64,000 nt of DNA from Anthoceros angustus (taxonomy: Eukaryota; Streptophyta; Anthocerotopsida; Anthocerotales; Anthocerotaceae): positions 992,001 to 1,056,000 of the forward strand of contig MU008151.1 of assembly GCA_010909165.1 (NCBI GenBank). The letters are read 5' to 3'. Each line of letters begins with the position of its first letter. The stretch's first letter is position 1. A program made the position numbers and the translations under genes. A model generated the notes under the pieces. The model did not search any database, was not told the origin of the DNA, and worked only from the letters and a program-made list of their open reading frames with translations. Shown here one piece after another: positions 22,441 to 33,720 of this stretch.

Positions 22441-23123
22441 GTTATGAACCATTGATGCCAAGGACGTCCATATGCCCTCTTCAGAGGATTGATGGCAAGG
22501 ACGTCCATATGCCCTCTCCAGAGGATGTTCATATGCAACAACAACAACAACTTTATGTATGTCCACTGGAAATCTATTGGAAAGAGAAAACAGTACTGAT
22601 ACCCTGCTATTCACTTCTGGAGAAACACCATGGGTTATATCCGCAATCATCATTGCACTTGGAACCCTTCCCCATACGGTGTGGTTTGGGAGAGGAAGTT
22701 GTTCCCTTTCACAGGCTGCCAGACCCTGATGAGCTTAGATTCATGAAAGATCATGTTATCGAAAATTATAAGTAAAAGGGTTTCTAGACTGGATTCAGTT
22801 TCCATGGACACCCAACCCAACCCAACCCAACCCAACCCAACCCAGCCCAGCCCAGCCCATCATTCATCACAGGGACCGTGCACGGGAGCCGTTCCGTTCC
22901 GTTCCGTTCCGGTGTCCCGATCTCGACTGACCCGGACAAATTCCAATTCTTCATTTATTTTAGCATGTTTAAGTTTGGGCTGTTTCGCCGTTCATGTGGG
23001 AAGTTTCGCTGCGTGGGGCCTGCCTGCCAGGGCTGAAGGCCGCGGGATGTGGTGTGGCCTGGAGGAGCTCAGCACCTGCCTGGCCCTCATTCCATTCTAG
23101 CACTTCGCATAGCAGAGCAGAGC
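22441..23123 (+). promoter_or_regulatory. Short repeats and module U, 5' flank of ROCO copy C
   Basis: Two GGCAAGGACGTCCATATG-type words (22456-22525) precede module U (22557-23123). This copy has an expanded pentamer microsatellite of CCCAA/CCCAG at about 22811-22860 and a GTTCC run near 22890. It ends at the ATG at 23124. Confidence 0.6.
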
Positions 23124-26100
23124 ATGGCGGAAGAGCATGAGGCGGAGGATTGGCGCGCGCTGCCGGTTCTGCAGCAGCTGCTGGATCTGGGCCGGAATGC
23201 CGTGTGCTGCTGACCTGTCCGGAGCAATGAAGAGAGTATGGCGGCTACTGAGTGGGCAAATCCGTGGTGATGAGGAAGGCACTGGCGAGTGCGCAAGCGG
23301 TGTTGACAGCCATTGCCAACTGCCGCAGTCTCGTCACCATTGACCAGGTGGGCCATCGGCTTGGATCGGGAGGATGAAGTGTCGGTTCTGTTGGGGGCCT
23401 GGCGTCCAACCCTTCCTGGAATACTGGTCTGTATGGCTGTGAAGGTTTTGGAAGGCAGGCGGCTTGCGAGGCTCTGGGCCAGCTTGTTGCATCCAGTCGC
23501 AGCTTACGAACACTTTCAGCATGTTGGGCTTGATGCCGCGGACTGGGTGCCCTGGCCAAAGGCTTCAACAAGGATTCTGTCCTGGAAGACTTGGACTTAA
23601 GGGAACGAGGTGGGAGGTGCTGAAGGGCACAGCACCTGGCCCGCATTCTGGCCACGGCTCCCCGTCTCAAGGATCTGTCACTGAAAGACATCGGCATGGA
23701 TGTGGCGGGAGCCCAGTGTATTGCAAATGCTCTTCCGCTCTGTGCCACGCTCCGGTATCTGGCGTTGGATGATGGCGTTGCATTGCGGGGTCCCATTCCC
23801 GGCGGCCTCGGGCCCATGGGCACTGTGCTCAAACTTGCTTTCACCCGCGCGGATGAGGATGAGAATGCCTCCATCTCTGGCGTCACATCTTTATTTGGAT
23901 ATCTCGAAGGATGGGGAGGCAGGCCTGGCAGACGCCCTGGCCGGAATGCTGCGCACCAACGATCGTATCGAGGAGCTTGTCACCACTCCATATGCTCTCA
24001 TCCACGGCCTGGACGGGTTACGCCAACTCCACCATATCTGAACTTCGTCTCGGGACCCATCAGCTGCGACGGATGTGTGGATGCGCCTTGTCCAGTTGCT
24101 CCCGGAATGCAAAGCACTGCGTGTCCTGGACTTGGGCTCTCAAGGGCCACGCCTCGTTCAAGAAAGAGTTGCTGAGATCCTTGGAGGGCAACGCATCTCT
24201 GAAAAAGCTCGACATTTATTGCTGGGACGACCTGGATGATGACATGTTTAGGGACTTGATGAACTGTATTCAAGTCAACAAGACGTTACGGGAGATCGAC
24301 ATCGGGGGGACAACATGGAAAGCGGAAGGAAAGGACGCAATCATCAATGCAGCCTTGGCACGCAATGCCACTCAAGAGGCTTACTGGCCTTTGCTCGTGG
24401 GCAGTCAAGGGCCTGTGAGGCCCAAGGCTGGGCGCCTCTTCCTGTGCGGTGCCCCTTTCGCAGGGAAGACCACTCTCCGCACCACCATGATTCGGGCGTG
24501 GAAACAACAGATAGCCGCATCAAAGTTCCAGCTCGGCCAAGTTCTAGCTCGACTGAAGGGAAAAATATTTCTGCTTGGCGACGGATGGCTTCCGTCACCG
24601 GTACCAGAACGGAAGGCATAGAAATCGAGGTGTTGCGCAACGACCATGATATGCAAGTTACCATGTGGGATCTGGCTGGACAAGCTCACTACCGAGCTCT
24701 GCAAGACTACCTTTTTCCGACCTTCAACCAAGCATGTATCTTCCTGTTTGCGTTCAGCCCATTTGATGATGGGAAACCTCCCAACTGCATCCGTCTAATG
24801 TCCTGCAGGACAGGTTCAGAAGGAGCTTGGCGTACTGGCTTAGGTTCATCAACTCCAATTGTCGCAACGTGGGCTCTACTTTGCCTCAAATATTTGTGGT
24901 GGCAACTCATGTGGATAAGATGAAGCGTTCTGATGCTGAAACATTACCGAATCTCCTTCAACCCGTTCTGACACAGTTGGCCACCGAGTTTGAACAGGTT
25001 GTTCACGTGGAAACAAAAACACTCTTCTCCATGGACGCTCGATCTGCCAACAGTGTGAGGCCCTTGCTGGGCGCACTCATGGAATCGTTTGGAACTCTAT
25101 TTGAAACTAAACTGTTTTGGGTACCCGAGGTATGCAACCGATTGAGTGCTGATTTGACTGCCTGGGTATCCCAACATCCAGCTCAACCGATGGTGAGGAA
25201 ACAGCAACTTCAAACTTTGTTCCAAAACGAGCTACAGAGTCTCCACAAAGGTGGGGTTCAAGATGAGGGGAACGATTGGGAGCCATTCTTGCCTATTTGC
25301 ATGATGTGGGTAGTATCATCTGTTTTCAAGATACAGATGTTGTGGTGATAAATCCACACTGGATCAGTCACAATTTTTAGGGCGACTCATTCACCTTCTA
25401 ACCAGCATGTCTCCGTCTAGAGGTTTGTCGCATTCCTCAGATGGATTTGTTGCTCAAAGTCTGCTTCATTCCACCTTGGATGAGATTCTCAGAGGCACAC
25501 AAACGGAGGGGATTGAAAGGCAACATCTGGTATCGTTGATGACCACTCTCAACTTATGCTATGAAGAGGATGGGACTCGACGTGTCGGATTCTTTGTTCC
25601 CTTCACCATGGCCGCCGGTAATCGTGACGCTCTTCCTGGGACACGAAAGTTGAACTGGGAAACTGCTGATACAGGAAGCAATTACAACTACCTCGGAAGG
25701 AGGTTACAGTGCCTTGACAAGACGAAGACGTTTCTTGGTCCAGGCTTTTTTCCTAGATTCCAAGTACGATAACTACCAACATGTCTTTGTTTTGATGGTG
25801 TGTGTCTTCAACCTGTTTACTGACATTGTGGAGGTTTGCGTATTGCAGGTCTGCCTTCGAAAGGATTTGTTAACCGGATTCCATGGCATGCAACCTCATC
25901 AATATCGTATTGAACGCAACCTCATCAACTTTTGTGCGATGGTATGGTTGTGTTTTGGAAAGCAGTGGGGATATCGGAGAGGACACCGGAGACATCGGTG
26001 ACCATATTGATATTCTGGTGAGGTCATCCAAGAGCAAAGATGAAACTATCGAGTTTCTCAAGGAACATGTGGTTGCAAAGCTTGAAATCTTTTGTGCTTC

Positions 26101-27384
26101 CCTGAAGGCAGTCCGGGAGTCGAGCTTGTGGAAGGAATTATCAGGACCGAGTGTGTCGAAAACCTCACACTCTGTATCTACCGGCATAACCAGTCAGTGC
26201 TAACGCAGGATTTGCTCAAGTGTGTTTTTGCAGTCCAACAAGACTGTACAGGGGAGATTTTCTCCTCAATGGATCTGGCCGACTTCCGCTGGTCGTGGCC
26301 ACCATGTCCTGAAGCCTCTTTGGAGAGTGCCTTTGAGGGAGCTGATGAGCTCTTAAGTACTGGTGAAGTCTTGGATGTCTTGCAAAGGCGACGAACAGGT
26401 CTCCGTCAAACCATATCCAGCATAGATGCAGCTGTAGAGGAAGTCCTGCCTACAGAGGAAGGGGTGCTCGCACAACAAGACGCACCACTTCAAACGTCTC
26501 GGTTTGCCTACCTCCGACGTACTATATCCCTCCCTGGAACTAGTCACTCGGAGATGGGGAGCAACTGTTGCAAACCTTCAATCATGGGATGAGAGATTTG
26601 AAGCACGACGTGAAAATGGTGGATACACGGTTGAAAATGGTGGAGACAGAGGTGAAAGCAGTGGAGTCAAAGTGGATAGAGTTGGCGAGACTTTGCAACG
26701 TGAGATAAGCGATATGAAGACCTGGCAGGAAGATACTCTACAACTCTTGCTTTCGAAGATGGATGAGATTATGAATTTCTCTGCAGAATTAGAAAGCAGT
26801 CAGATACCCAGACGTCCCTACATCACCACTGCAGACGTGGGTCTGGCACAGAGATTGATTGCAGGGGTGCGTGTGGCAAAGCGGCTAAGCTGCACTTCAT
26901 GTGCGAAAACATCTTTGGGAATCACATCGTGCAGGGCCAAACTGGATTTGACTTGACATTGGAGGATGCGAAGTGGAGGTGGATCAGGCCCTTAGCAATC
27001 AACGGTGCAAAGCTATTGCTCTTCCTGGCCAAGGCTGGCCTACACGTGGCTGCCGGCATTGGGGTGCGGTTCCCGACCCTGCTACCAGCTTGGATGGAGC
27101 GGTTTCTGTGGCTGCGGCCTTGGGAATCAGCCCTGTCCCATTTAAATCTGGACCTAACAGGACCAGCTGCGAGCCAGAACACTCCCGTGCAAGAGGCATG
27201 GATTGCTCTGAAGAATCTGTTGCAACCGTTGCTGAGGGATCAAATGGCTGACAAATTCCAACTGCACAAGGTGCAATATCGGAAACGGCAGGATGGAGGA
27301 CGAGGAGTGGCATGGGTTTGCGAACGGTGTATGCGGAGGGAATTACAAGACAAGTCTATCAGCCGCTCTGACGGGAGCAACTAG
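23124..27384 (+). pseudogene. TRN1-like: LRR-Roc-COR gene of TORNADO1/ROCO family, copy C, full span
   Basis: The ATG at 23124 is placed as in copies A and B. The N-terminus and first LRRs (23124-23650) are the most damaged part, with at least six small deletions. From about 23696 LRRs are readable. GAPFAGKTTLRTTMIRAW (P-loop) lies near 24450, a frame break near 24571, WDLAGQAHYRALQDYLFP near 24668 and VATHVDKM near 24900. COR follows: LNLCYEEDGTRRVGFF (about 25550), and PGFFPRFQ interrupted by an 85-base intron (25764-25848) whose removal joins to a conserved arginine-rich CLRKDL. Then come DIGDHIDILVRSSK (about 26000), GVELVEGIIRTECVENL (about 26105), a likely coiled coil (about 26570-26790), CENIFGNHIVQGQTGFDLTL (about 26900) and the terminal GVAWVCERCMRREL before the stop at 27382. 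The C-terminal 160 codons are open. The same remark on homopolymer breaks applies as for copy B. Confidence 0.85.
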
Positions 27385-27799
27385 AACGTCGTGTGTTGCA
27401 GCCTAACTTTGGCATTTGCAGGATGACTCTAGGAGCCATCTGCATCATGTGATTGGATAATGGTAGGTAGACAGGCATTAGACTGTAGAGCCTAATCCTG
27501 CTGTATCTTACATCACTCTTTGCGAAATCCCACCTTTGTCGAATTCGTCCCTTTTTGGTTGTTCAAGCCTCTGACTCTTCCAGAACTGTGGAGGGCCCCT
27601 GGTTGGTGAAGGGAGGGATCCTCCAGAGTGAGCATGCATCAGTGGCCAGGAATGACATCGTGCCCTGCACCTTGGAGTAATGACTAACACAAATTTGATC
27701 TGTGCATCTGTAGATTTTAGGGGTACCAACGTCTTGGGAAGAACAGCCAACCCGAGCTGGGACAAGCTGCCAAGACTTGGAAATGGCGAAACTTTCTGG
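27385..27799. other. ROCO C 3' tail
   Basis: The sequence around 27518-27670 is paralogous to 12019-12200 after ROCO B (CCCCTGGTTGGTGAAGG, AGCATGCATCAGTGG against AGCATGCATGAATGG). It is likely transcribed 3' or downstream flank carried along with the gene. Confidence 0.5.
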
Positions 27800-27899
27800 T
27801 GCAGGTCCTTACTCCTTCAGGTAGTCGGTCTTACAGGCAGCAATTGTTCACTACTCATGGTAAGACTTGCCTTGCCAAGGTTTGCAAGTTACTGATGCC

Positions 27900-29520
27900 A
27901 TCGTGTGTCCGGAACGCACTTGGTGAAAATACAGGTGTCACATGTACTGCCAGGATAGCAGGATATGCCCAGCAGGGGCATGGGCTCACGAACCCTTTGT
28001 CTCTATGGTGCGATAAAGGTTAGGCATGGATGTTCGCGCCTCCTGCAAAGGAGGACACCATAAATCTGGAGAAGGGATGCAACTTCATGTGCAGACTAGA
28101 GAGCAAGCAACGTGTTTGTGGCCAGCACTGGTAAAGGAGATGGTATGCTAGAGACATATTATGTAGCACTGTTTGCAGCAAACCTATGAGCTCGTCACAC
28201 GGCGTGTTCTCGATTGCGTTTCTCAGCCAGTTGTGGGATATGGAGCTATTGCAATTATAGATAGTTCCGGTACCGGTGACATGTTTCGTGCTTCAGGCCT
28301 CGTAGATCGTTTGAATTGATAATTTGTCAAATGTGCAGAAACGACATACTGCAAGTTCACAGGTTTTGAAATTGGGGTGCTAGCAAGCTGGAGGTTATAC
28401 TCATAGTGGACCTCCTGCTCCTGCAATTGGATTTTGCAGCTGGACTCTGGAGGCCTTCTTTCCCAGGCTTTAGAAAATCCTGCTGTCAGGAGAGATCATG
28501 GTTCTCCACAATCTCTGGCAGTTCACTCAAGTTTGCTTTAGACATGTCCAAAGGGTAACCAATACACATGGAGGCACGGACTTGTGAAAGCAGTGCGTCC
28601 AAGGTGAGAAACCGATTGCAAATCACCTCTTCAATGTCCACTGGCTCACTCGGCTAGCAAGAGACATTGCCTGAAGAGACATCCGTCATCTGGATGCACT
28701 GATTGCAGGCTACACCCGCCATGAAGGAGACAGTAAAGTGGACTTTGAGTTGGTCCAGAGAATGAAACAGGATGGCTTGCAACCACATTATCGCATTCCT
28801 TAGTGTACTGACTGAGGCGGATGCTAGGATGGCGGCAGGAGTTAGGATGGCGGCAGGTGCACGGCCGGATTTGTGTTCAAGGAAGGACGATTTCTCTGCC
28901 TAAGTCTGTTTCCTTCAGGAGTCCTGCAGGTGCCCCAGGAAACTGTCGTGACCTGGCGGGACCCTGTCTACTCCAGTTTACAGGGTCCAGCCCTGAAACT
29001 GATCCCTGATGTATCCACTTCTGGCTGGGTAGGATAGATTTTGGTTTGTGAATGTTCTAGTGATGTCGTGAGCTTCCTCTGGACTGCAGAATTAGGATCA
29101 GCAGCTGTACGTGTCATGAGATGGCAGGGTTCGAGCTGCTGCACGGTACTGTACGAAGAAAGTGATCCTGAAAACATTATTGATAAACACTTTGGCTTGT
29201 TCGCAGATACGTAACTGCATTCACCGACGGAGGCATCACTGAATACAGTAATCTGCAAACAAGCCAAAGGTGGTTTATCATTAATGCTTGTCGAGGTGAC
29301 CTTGTCACAAGTGGGAAGCCAATGGCTGAGACGTTGAGGAGGCCAAGTCGTCAGCAAGAGGGCGGGGAGGTTCGACCACTGCGTTCTGTCAGCGATTGTC
29401 TCGAGGTTCTCGAACAGAAGGATGTCAGGAAGGCATGGTTGTACCCAATTCCGTGACATTTGTGTGCCTCTTGCAGGCATGTGAAAATGTGGCAGCCTTG
29501 TGTGTAGGAAGACAGCAACA
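27900..29520 (+). pseudogene. PPR pseudogene, three separated remnants
   Basis: Three PPR motif remnants occur in the right order on one strand. At 27935-28012: ARIAGYAQQGHGL. At 28669-28795: RDIRHLDALIAGYTRHEGDS, followed by VQRMKQDGLQP. At 29425-29510: VVPNSVTFVCLLQACENVAA, then CVGRQQHAQ. These fit the L- and P-type motif pattern of land-plant PPR proteins, which bind organellar RNA. Stops and frame changes lie between them, and no DYW or E domain is seen. The third remnant belongs to block D2 and is repeated in D1. Either one decayed PPR gene or several insertions are possible. Confidence 0.6.
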
Positions 29521-30165
29521 CGCGCAAAACCGTTCATCGTCTTCAAGACGGGGTAGACTGGCCAAATCATTCCGGGCCAGGCAGTCCAGCAGCCGCCGCC
29601 GCCGCCGAGCCGGCAGCGCGCGCAGTCCTTCGCCTCGTCTGCTACACTGTGGTCTCTTTGTCGAACGCGTGGAAAATGTCCGCGCCCAGAACGGGAAAAG
29701 ACTGGCTTCGCACCGGACTTCCTCCATCCAGTCTCTGTTCAGTTCCTGGAGTCCTGCAGGCAAAGGGATGGACCAAGTCAGGAAAAGGACAGTCGTCACC
29801 TCGACTCAAGGCAGCAAATCAGGTGCTAGGTGATGCCGTGTCCTCAACCTAATGAAGTACATACTTTACCCTAAGAAGGCTTGGTTTCCATTTCGCAGAA
29901 GCTGCGAACCTAAGGATCATCGTTCGCTTCGCATCTACGCAGTGGTAGACGTCATCATCCTCAACCCGCCTGTTGCAGCCAGGTGAGGAGCAAGCCGATG
30001 CGGTGCAGTTGTTCACAAGACGTGCACACCAAGGTAGCATATGCTAATCCGAATCGGAACCTTGACAACCTGGCTGCAACCACCTGCAACACCCTAATCC
30101 ACACTGGCACATGCCTCACCATCTCATGCAGAATCCACCATTCCTGCAGCTTGCAAGCAGGTAAC
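28825..30165. repeat. Block D, copy 2
   Basis: Same order of landmarks as 12985-14275, with a doubled GGATGGCGGCAGG start, GTCGTGACCTGGCGGGACCC, TTTGGCTTGTT, the PPR remnant, the antisense ROCO stub, and CAACCTGGCTGCAACCACCT near the end. It confirms that ROCO B and C belong to one duplicated unit of at least 7 kb. Confidence 0.8.
29512..29645 (-). pseudogene. Antisense ROCO N-terminal stub, copy 2
   Basis: On the minus strand it reads LRALPARRRRRLLDCLARND, then LPRLEDDERF, paralogous to 13596-13730. The start codon is lost by a small deletion, one extra CGG codon is present in the arginine run, and the first residues are out of frame. It overlaps the end of the PPR remnant, as in copy 1. 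Confidence 0.65.
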
Positions 30166-30530
30166 AATGCAGGGAGCAGGGCACGATGTCGTTACTAGCC
30201 GTTCATGCATGCTGATGAGACTGGAAGATCCTTCCCAGCTCTGCCCTAGCTGGGAATCATACCTCTTCGTCATTCAGTGACTTGTGAGCTGTGAGTGCAG
30301 AGTCTCGGAGTTCACACGCCCTTCGGGTCCAGAGTTTTGTGCAACGAAGGCTCGGTGTCATCTGAGTCTGCCGCCTCACACCCAACTCCACTCTGCTTGT
30401 CAGGCAAGTCAAAATCCGAAAGTGGTGCTTGCTCCTGGGGTCCCTAACTCAGACTCTCGAAGCTTTACATCCATTGTGCTAAGTGCGGCATCCTACAAAG
30501 CTCGAAGCTGAGACCAGGTTGAGGACTGTA
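30095..30530. repeat. Right arm of a long-distance inverted repeat
   Basis: Reverse complement of about 15490-15910 (see that entry). It follows block D2 directly, whereas the left arm follows the third D copy in opposite orientation, so a local inversion is likely. Confidence 0.75.
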
Positions 30531-32039
30531 GTTTGCCCTCTTTTACTCAAGGGACTGTAGGAATACCAGACTCTGAAACAACAGGGCCCAAACCAACCGG
30601 GAACCCAAACTGCACCAGCTTAGAGGATTGTGAAGACTTGTGAATGTCCCATCGCCGGTTGAAATCGGGAACTGCTTCGTCCGCAATGGCCCTTGCTAGG
30701 ACGGTGGAGCTTGCCAAGATCGCTGTATTGGTGATCATTCTGGAGTCAAAGGACACTTCAAGATAATAGAGGAGATGCTGTAGCTCCGGGGCAGGAACCA
30801 AAGCAGGCGATTTTAACTGACTCTTGCAATGAAGGGGTAAGCTGCAGAGAGGCAGGCTGGGAGTCAATCCGCCCAGAGGTGGAGAGCCTGGAGCATAGTA
30901 CACGGAATGCAGGGCATGCAACTACAGGTGCTTTAAGTACCAAGAATTTGCTGCCTGGGCTACTGAACTTGGAGGATCAAAGTCCTCCATTAGGAGATGC
31001 GGTGGAGGGCCTTGCAGCTGACCAAGGTGACAGTGGTTCAATTTTTGGGGTGGTAGAGTCATTGCCTGCTGGTGTATCGAGGTTGCTAAGAGGCATTTCA
31101 ACAGAAACTTCTGCTGTGAACGTTGTTGAGAAACAGGTTCGATTCTGCACCTTCTTTCTCAAGATAGTATAACCAAGCCTCATCTTGCAGATGTTTTCTT
31201 CATTGCAAATGCTCAGTGTGTGTAGTTGCCTACTGTTTGAAGAGGTGCCCAGGTAGACGCATTGTACACCCCTTTCTGGATGAAAAGGCCATGCATGCAT
31301 CTCTTGTTGCCTGGTTAGGTTAAAACTATCTAAAGACGAGATTAAGCCACTGGGAAAGATGCAGAAATATAGAGGGTCAAATTCTTCCATAGCTATGTCG
31401 TCACCTAGTTCATGAAACTGGTAGATTAAAATGGGAATTGTGGCCAGAAGAGCGCCTGGATAAGAAAGTGTTAACCTGTGCTAACTTTAATATATGCTCC
31501 TGGTATGCACAAATAGGTCCCATGACATGCAGCAGGTGAAGAGTGGCTTGTAGAAAGTCTCACTATCCAAGAAGTAGGAACATGTGAGAGATTAGGAGAG
31601 GGTGTATACAATCTACAGCCAAGCCTTGGCAGACCAGACCACACCACATCAAGGAAGCAACGAACATCCTTTACCTGTAGCGCAAACCATGTGTCCAATC
31701 CTCTAAATTCCGAATGACAAATGAGCTCTTCAAGAAGCTAGGCAAACTGTGCCCATGTTTTGAAAATCCTGTATGCCACGCTTTGCAAGGCTTGTCCTGT
31801 TTTACCAGGGTTAGACTGTTCTTTCGCTCAGCTTTGCTGGATGGATGGACTGTGGTGCGTGAAATTTATTCGTGATGTAAAGCCTGTGAAGATTGGGAGC
31901 GTGAAAGGACATCAACTCTGAAAAGGTTAGCATTGGTAGCTTTGCACAGCGCGTTGAGATTGGCAGACGGAGAGGACAAATTAACTCTTGAGAGGTTGGG
32001 ATCGATAGGTCTGCACAGGCGTTCTTTACCGGTCAGGCC
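30531..32039. other. Unassigned sequence, no supported gene
   Basis: Open frames of about 95-125 codons occur on both strands (30547-30921 minus; 30879-31172 plus; 30977-31390 minus). They overlap and show no known motif. A transcribed unit cannot be excluded but nothing supports it. Confidence 0.4.
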
Positions 32040-33720
32040 GGTCTATGTCTTGAGCAAGGGAGCCTCGCAGCAGGCGATGTCCGATCGGCTATGAAGCTCT
32101 CTATTGTCCCGACATCGTAAAGCTCCAACCCCGGCACACCGACAAGCTGTCGCACCAATCCCCTTCCGTGTCTATCCCATGTGCCTGTGCCTTTCTCCAT
32201 AATCGCGTGGACGTCCGTCAACAACGCTGCGTGGTCCGGATTCCCACCTTCGCGGCACTCCCGATCTTTCGCCTCCCGCAAGATGGCGAAGAACATTTTC
32301 GCCTCTCGCGCTCGAGCATTCCGTTTCACGCACGGAAGATGGCTGGCAGCTTTCTTCGCATCCTCCGGGATAGCAGAAGCGGTGCCATGCCGCCTGGCCG
32401 CTTCGTCGTCACGGGCAATGGGCGGCGCGGAAAAGGCGTTCACGTTCGCTGCGGTGTTGGGGTGACGCCGCTCACCCGAGCGGAGGGCGTCGCCGTCCTT
32501 TCTTCCGCCCCGCTCATTTCCGTACCTGCCCTCGCAATGCATTGAGAGCCCCCGTCCGGCGATGTCGCCTTGATGCCACACAGTGACGGCGCCAGCGTCC
32601 GACTGCATCCCGAACCATGTCGTCGCTCCACCGTGACACCGTCCCCACCGCCCGCATCCTCTTCTTGACGCACCTCTTCGTCTTCCAACACGCCCGGCTT
32701 TTGGCGGTAGTTACGGAGCATGTCATCGGATCTGGGATCCCACATATAACGGCGCACCACGCAAAGCGTTAAGCGCTCTCGGATGCGGTCTTTGGAGGGA
32801 AGAGGTGGCTCGTCTGTGAGGAGCGGTCGGTGCCGCTGCGGCTTGCACCTTCGATTTCGCTCGATGAAGCGGCCGGGCCCAAAGAGCTGCGGGCAAAGCG
32901 GAAGAAGCGCCACAGTCGGCGGCCGGCGACCGGTGCGAGCTCGAATTCAACCATCGCCTCGCCCCACGGGCATGGCGGTAGGACGTGCAACTCGGCAGCG
33001 GTGCAATCCCGCTCAATCCGCGACAAACCGCCTCTCCCCATCACGCTTGTCCTAAGTGGATGCCCTCGTATATGCGATTCGGAACCGTGATCTTCAACTT
33101 CTTCATGTGCATGCGACCATGCGCGCATGACGCCATCCCCTTTCCCGTCTCCCCACGCTGAGACCATTATCGGGTGATTAGGCGTTGTGTCAGAATGTTT
33201 CCAATCGCCGCGCGGACCTCTTCCGGCGCACTTGGGCGAAGGTGCATTCCGCTTCCCTGAGGAGGTTCCTACCCGCTTGATGCCACCTTGGGAAGTAGGC
33301 TGTGGCTACTTGGCCGGAGGACCGCGCGGCGGCGGGTGTCACAGCACACCCGCGGGCCCTGCTGCGTTCCGCGTCTAGCGCAAGTCTGCGGAGGCCGTCG
33401 AAGAAGCACTGGGCACGAAGGTGGGCGTCCTTCCGATGGGGGGGTTACATTGGAAAACATTGTCATCGTCATCGTCGTCGTGTACCCAATCCTCCAAGAT
33501 GTCGTCACCGCAATCGGTAAATTCAACTGCGGCGGCGCTCAGGCCTTTCGTCGGTGGCCATGCCTACGGTCACGAAGATTGCGGTCGCGGTGAAATTCGA
33601 GATGTCGCCACCGCAATCGTACTCATTCAACTGCGCGCGACGGCCGCCTTTTCGGTTGGCTATGCCTACAAGAAGATTGCAGATCGCAGCTGAAATTCGA
33701 GATGTCCGCCTGTGAACCGG
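32040..33720. other. GC- and CpG-rich block with overlapping open frames
   Basis: Base composition changes sharply here: dense CG dinucleotides, few stops, and long open frames on both strands. The longest are minus-strand: 32033-32608 (191 codons, containing KRNARAREAKMFFAILREAK), 32440-32913 and 32769-33167, in three different frames. The stretch near 32270-32330 looks protein-like (charged, helix-forming). No family is recognised, and low stop frequency in GC-rich DNA could explain the frames. It could be a different transposon, a foreign insert, or an unmethylated island. Confidence 0.45.
33488..33705. repeat. Two tandem diverged repeats of about 110 bp
   Basis: Both units share, in order, CACCGCAATCG, ATTCAACTGCG, CGGTNGGC.ATGCCTAC, GAAGATTGC and GAAATTCGAGATGTC. 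They lie at the right end of the GC-rich block. Confidence 0.65.

Noticed and set aside
24571-24621. Programmed frameshift in the ROCO Roc domain
   Set aside because: Copies A and C both shift here, but B has the extra base, many other shifts are present, and no slippery site with a structure is evident. Indel or sequencing error is simpler.
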